DNA of 64,000 bases from Bacteroidales bacterium UBA1173. Lineage in GTDB: Bacteria; Bacteroidota; Bacteroidia; Bacteroidales; F082. The stretch covers positions 77,585-141,584 of the forward strand of contig DBYZ01000010.1 of the NCBI GenBank assembly GCA_002311655.1. The letters run 5' to 3'. The position numbers were made by a program, and so were the translations under genes. How positions within the stretch are numbered: the first letter of the stretch is position 1; each line of letters opens with the position of its first letter. A model generated the notes under the pieces. It saw only the letters and a program-made list of their open reading frames with translations, did no database searches and had not been told where the DNA came from. This document shows positions 61,491-64,000 of the stretch, piece after piece.

Positions 61491-61515
61491 ACTTGCATGT
61501 CGAAAACATGTAAGT
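61491..61515 (+). promoter_or_regulatory. Inverted repeat abutting the comEC start codon
   Basis: Arms ACTTGCATGT (61491-61500) and ACATGTAAGT (61506-61515), with one mismatch and a 5-base spacer, end directly at the ATG at 61516. It could be an operator or an RNA hairpin at the translation start. TTTCTTTG (61482-61489) is a weak -7 match, which would place transcription start inside the left arm. Confidence 0.5.
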
Positions 61516-63582
61516 ATGATCAATTGGTTCAAATATCCGTTCATCCGACTTCTGATGCCGTTTGTTGTTGGCATCTGGCTGACGTTTTCCTATTTGAACT
61601 TGTCGAAAAACGAACTGAATATCGTGTTTGGCGCAGTCGCCATTTCGGGAATAGCTTTATTTGTTGTGCATTCTGCTGTCAAAAATTATCAATATCGATG
61701 GGTCTTTGGCATGATTCTGAATCTACACCTTATATTAATAGGTGTCGCCATCGTCCACATCCGTAGTGATGGTCTTGATCCTGACAGCGATGTTTGGGTT
61801 GCTCGTCTTGCAGAAAATCCTACTGAAAAGGAGAAATCTGTCAAGGTGATAATTGAAATGCAATCTGATGTTGGCTTGGTGATGGCGTATCTTGAGAAAA
61901 ACGAACGTTCGTTGAATCTGAGATACGGTGACGTCATGGTTTTTCATGAACAGCCTGAACCTGTGGAACCACCAATGAATCCCGAACAGTTCGACTATAA
62001 AAAATATCTTGCTCGAAAAGGGATATCGTATAAGGTCTATTTGAAAAACGATTCTTGGGAAAAGCTCAAAGAGAGTCGTGTGAACCAGATTTATGCGTTT
62101 TCGTATCGGTTACGTGATTTTTTGCTGGCAACGATGCGGAATCTTGGTGTCGAAGGCGATGAATACGCCGTGGCTGCTGCCATTTTGCTGGGTTATGACG
62201 ACACATTGCCTCCTGAGTTGCGCCAAAAATATGTAGCTGCAGGGTCGATGCACATACTTTGTGTGTCTGGAATGCATGTCGGAGTGATATTTATGCTGTT
62301 CTCAAATATGCTTGTTTTTTTGGATAAACGGAAACGCTGGCAAAACATGTTGAAACAGTCGCTTTTACTGCTTTTGATCTGGTTTTATGCTTTGCTTGCC
62401 GGACTTGCGCCATCAATATTGCGTTCAACCATCATGCTTTCGTTTGTTATTCTTGGCGATATGATAAAGCGTAACGGAGTCTTGCTGAATAGCCTTGCGG
62501 CATCGGCATTCCTGTTGCTATGCATCGATCCGTCAAACTTGTTTAACGTGGGATTTCAGCTTTCATATTGCGCTGTCATCGGAATTGTGGTTTTGCAGAG
62601 GCCTATTTATAACTTGCTGTATATAAAACCTAAGTTTTTAGACAAGATTTGGGAGATGATAGCGGTGACTTTGGCGGCACAAATTGCAACGGCACCATTC
62701 TCCATTTACTATTTTCATCAGTTCCCGACATATTTCTGGCTCAGCAATCTGTTTATGGGGCCGATTTCAACTGTTGTTATCACAGGCGGAATTGTTATGC
62801 TGCTGATTTTCTATATACCTTATATTAATATAGGTGTGGCGTTTTGTGTCAAATGGCTTATCTATGCCATGAATTTTATAGTTTCTTGGATAGAGAATCT
62901 GCCTTTGTCTATAGTTAAAGGATTGTATATCAATACATTGGAATTTGTTTGCCTGATAGTTGTACTTTTGTTGCTGCTGATGCTTGTTGAGCATAAAAGG
63001 AAGTTTATGGTATTTGGACTGCTCTCTATGTTGTTGATTTTCAGCGTGTCGCAATTAACTAGGAGTCTATATCAAAGGTCTCAGCGCTATCTGACTATTT
63101 ATTCTATGAACAAAAACACAGCTATTGACTTCGTTTGTGGCACCGAACATGTGCTTTTGTGCGACACTATGATTGTTTACGACCCCTCAAAGGCGAGTTT
63201 CAGCGTCGAAAACCATTTGATTAGGGAAGGAGTTTACAAAAATGGCACATTGTTGCCACTATGTTGCCCCAATTTTGAAAACACTTACTTGAAAAAGAGC
63301 AATAACATGGTGTCGTTTGGCGGCAAAACCATTGCGTTTTTCGATAAAAATTCCACTTTTGGCGTAAAATTACCGTCTCGACTTCATGTCGACTATTTTG
63401 TGGTACATGGTCGCAACAAAGTAGACCTCGTGAAGCTCTTGAATTGCTATATTGTTGATTTACTGATAATTGACGGCAGTGTTCCAGATTATTTAAGGAA
63501 CAGAATTATTGAAAAAGCCAATGAGGTAGGGCAGGAGTATTACGATGTAAAAACCGCTGGAGCTTTTGTTTTGCGATTGTAA
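61516..63582 (+). CDS. comEC: ComEC/Rec2-family DNA-uptake channel protein
   Basis: The protein is 688 aa, in the inner membrane with many helices. An N-terminal DUF4131-like part (about 1-170) is followed by the Competence domain (about 225-500) with AAILLGYD and GSMHILCVSGMHVGVIFMLF, then a short C-terminal globular part (about 530-688). ComEC takes single-stranded DNA across the inner membrane. The C-terminal part has a beta-lactamase-fold-like length but I see no HxHxDH metal motif, as in many Bacteroidetes homologues, so nuclease activity is not indicated. An inverted repeat abuts its start. Confidence 0.9.
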   Translation: MINWFKYPFIRLLMPFVVGIWLTFSYLNLSKNELNIVFGAVAISGIALFVVHSAVKNYQYRWVFGMILNLHLILIGVAIVHIRSDGLDPDSDVWVARLAENPTEKEKSVKVIIEMQSDVGLVMAYLEKNERSLNLRYGDVMVFHEQPEPVEPPMNPEQFDYKKYLARKGISYKVYLKNDSWEKLKESRVNQIYAFSYRLRDFLLATMRNLGVEGDEYAVAAAILLGYDDTLPPELRQKYVAAGSMHILCVSGMHVGVIFMLFSNMLVFLDKRKRWQNMLKQSLLLLLIWFYALLAGLAPSILRSTIMLSFVILGDMIKRNGVLLNSLAASAFLLLCIDPSNLFNVGFQLSYCAVIGIVVLQRPIYNLLYIKPKFLDKIWEMIAVTLAAQIATAPFSIYYFHQFPTYFWLSNLFMGPISTVVITGGIVMLLIFYIPYINIGVAFCVKWLIYAMNFIVSWIENLPLSIVKGLYINTLEFVCLIVVLLLLLMLVEHKRKFMVFGLLSMLLIFSVSQLTRSLYQRSQRYLTIYSMNKNTAIDFVCGTEHVLLCDTMIVYDPSKASFSVENHLIREGVYKNGTLLPLCCPNFENTYLKKSNNMVSFGGKTIAFFDKNSTFGVKLPSRLHVDYFVVHGRNKVDLVKLLNCYIVDLLIIDGSVPDYLRNRIIEKANEVGQEYYDVKTAGAFVLRL

Positions 63583-63669
63583 AATAATGATAATCAAATA
63601 TTTGTGATTGAGTGATAAAAATTTTTTAAAAATTTTTCAAAAAAATGTTGTGCGTAACAAAAAACGCTG

Positions 63670-63677
63670 TATCTTTG
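63670..63677 (+). promoter_or_regulatory. -7 promoter element of the tRNA-Asp gene
   Basis: TATCTTTG lies 43 bases before the tRNA. The region 63583-63720 is AT-rich and otherwise empty. Confidence 0.5.
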
Positions 63678-63720
63678 CACCGTCAAAACAAATGAGTTTT
63701 GAATGGTTCTTAAAGATAAT

Positions 63721-63795
63721 GGTGCCGTAGTTCAGTTTGGTTAGAATGCCTGCCTGTCACGCAGGAGGTCGACGGTTCGAGCCCGTTCGGCACCG
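63721..63795 (+). tRNA. tRNA-Asp (GTC)
   Basis: The acceptor arms GGTGCCG (63721-63727) and CGGCACC (63788-63794) are complementary. The anticodon stem CCTGC/GCAGG encloses loop CTGTCAC, giving anticodon GTC. The T arm has GGTTCGAGCC. The CCA end is not encoded. A terminator follows at 63797. Single tRNA; no other tRNA is visible nearby. Confidence 0.96.
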
Positions 63796-63796
63796 C

Positions 63797-63832
63797 AAAA
63801 AAGAGATATCCCAAAGATGTCTCTTTTTTTTG
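63797..63832 (+). terminator. Rho-independent terminator after tRNA-Asp
   Basis: Stem AGAGATATC (63802-63810) with GATGTCTCT (63816-63824), one G-T pair, followed by eight T. Confidence 0.8.
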
Positions 63833-63859
63833 TTTTCAAAAACCTTCAAAAATTAATGA

Positions 63860-63960
63860 CTTTTTCCCCATTTCCCATCCAACTGGCGTAAAATTTTTGG
63901 AAAAAGGTGCCGGTGAGGGCCTTGGAAACGGAGTTTACGCAGCCCGAGTGGCGCCTTTTT
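63860..63960 (+). other. Possible structured RNA region downstream of tRNA-Asp
   Basis: A GC-richer block in AT-rich DNA. AAAAAGGTGCC (63901-63911) pairs with GGCGCCTTTTT (63950-63960) with one G-T pair, and GCGTAAA (63886-63892) pairs with TTTACGC (63934-63940), which lies in the loop of the first hairpin, giving pseudoknot order. No ORF of note is present, and no promoter of the TAnnTTTG kind is obvious. The strand cannot be fixed. The remaining bases to 64000 hold nothing I recognise. Confidence 0.3.
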
Positions 63961-64000
63961 GCGGAAATTTTTCTTTCCAACCTTTTGACAATCAATGTAT

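Overview
The window looks like a chromosomal segment of a member of the Bacteroidales, probably an uncultured or little-studied one. The evidence is consistent across the window. Promoters carry the Bacteroidetes -7 element TAnnTTTG, in several places with TTTG about 17-22 bases upstream. Secreted proteins end in type IX secretion (T9SS) sorting domains. Shine-Dalgarno sequences are scarce. Gene order matches known Bacteroidetes blocks (rsfS-ftsH-LUD; moxR-DUF58-batA-batB-batC-batD-batE). No rRNA, insertion sequence, integrase, prophage or CRISPR array was seen.

Layout. 1-2419 (-): a BspA-like leucine-rich-repeat surface protein that runs off the left edge. 2420-4020: a small accessory island with a HEPN-type Abi-family gene, a candidate structured small RNA just downstream of it, a degenerate dispersed repeat on either side, and an unrecognised 106-aa gene. 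4117-6146 (+): a small membrane protein and a large surface lipoprotein. 6294-7104 (+): a 55-aa protein followed by a GNAT acetyltransferase, which looks like a toxin-antitoxin pair. 7164-19233: core genes, namely a POT peptide transporter, valS, LUD-ftsH-rsfS, birA, a SRPBCC protein, pyrE, a NUDIX hydrolase, coaD and a redox-dead thioredoxin-fold protein. 19307-28577 (+): secA, two tandem patatin/outer-membrane-barrel paralogues, pyrH and frr. 28574-34641: ddl (-), then a PASTA protein, a T9SS cargo protein, rluD and hldD (+). 34761-36078 (-): merR-like and M23 peptidase genes. 36184-40343 (+): alaS, an unknown lipoprotein and a PorT-like barrel. 40340-48097: two large T9SS cargo proteins, rdgB and ung on the minus strand, and a 42-aa lipoprotein on the plus strand. 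48261-56539 (-): the Bat (aerotolerance) operon. 56678-61390 (+): a DUF2520 protein, kdsC, a UbiA prenyltransferase, maf, surE and lpxB. 61516-63582 (+): comEC. 63721-63795 (+): tRNA-Asp.

How the genes fit together. Much of the window serves the cell envelope: heptose, Kdo and lipid A (hldD, kdsC, lpxB), peptidoglycan (ddl, M23, PASTA), export (secA), outer-membrane barrels, and T9SS cargo. The rest is mostly translation (valS, alaS, frr, rsfS, rluD, tRNA-Asp), nucleotide metabolism and sanitation (pyrE, pyrH, maf, rdgB, surE, ung, NUDIX) and stress or proteostasis (ftsH, Bat).

The most promising unusual item is the HEPN Abi gene with an adjacent candidate small RNA that has its own -7 box and terminator, at 2671-3507. 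Next come the small-protein/GNAT pair, a set of heptanucleotide tandem repeats that fill four intra-operon gaps just before start codons, a paired REP-like hairpin family between convergent genes, and an eight-G tract in the signal-peptide codons of the LRR protein. All calls are from reading the sequence; no database search was run.
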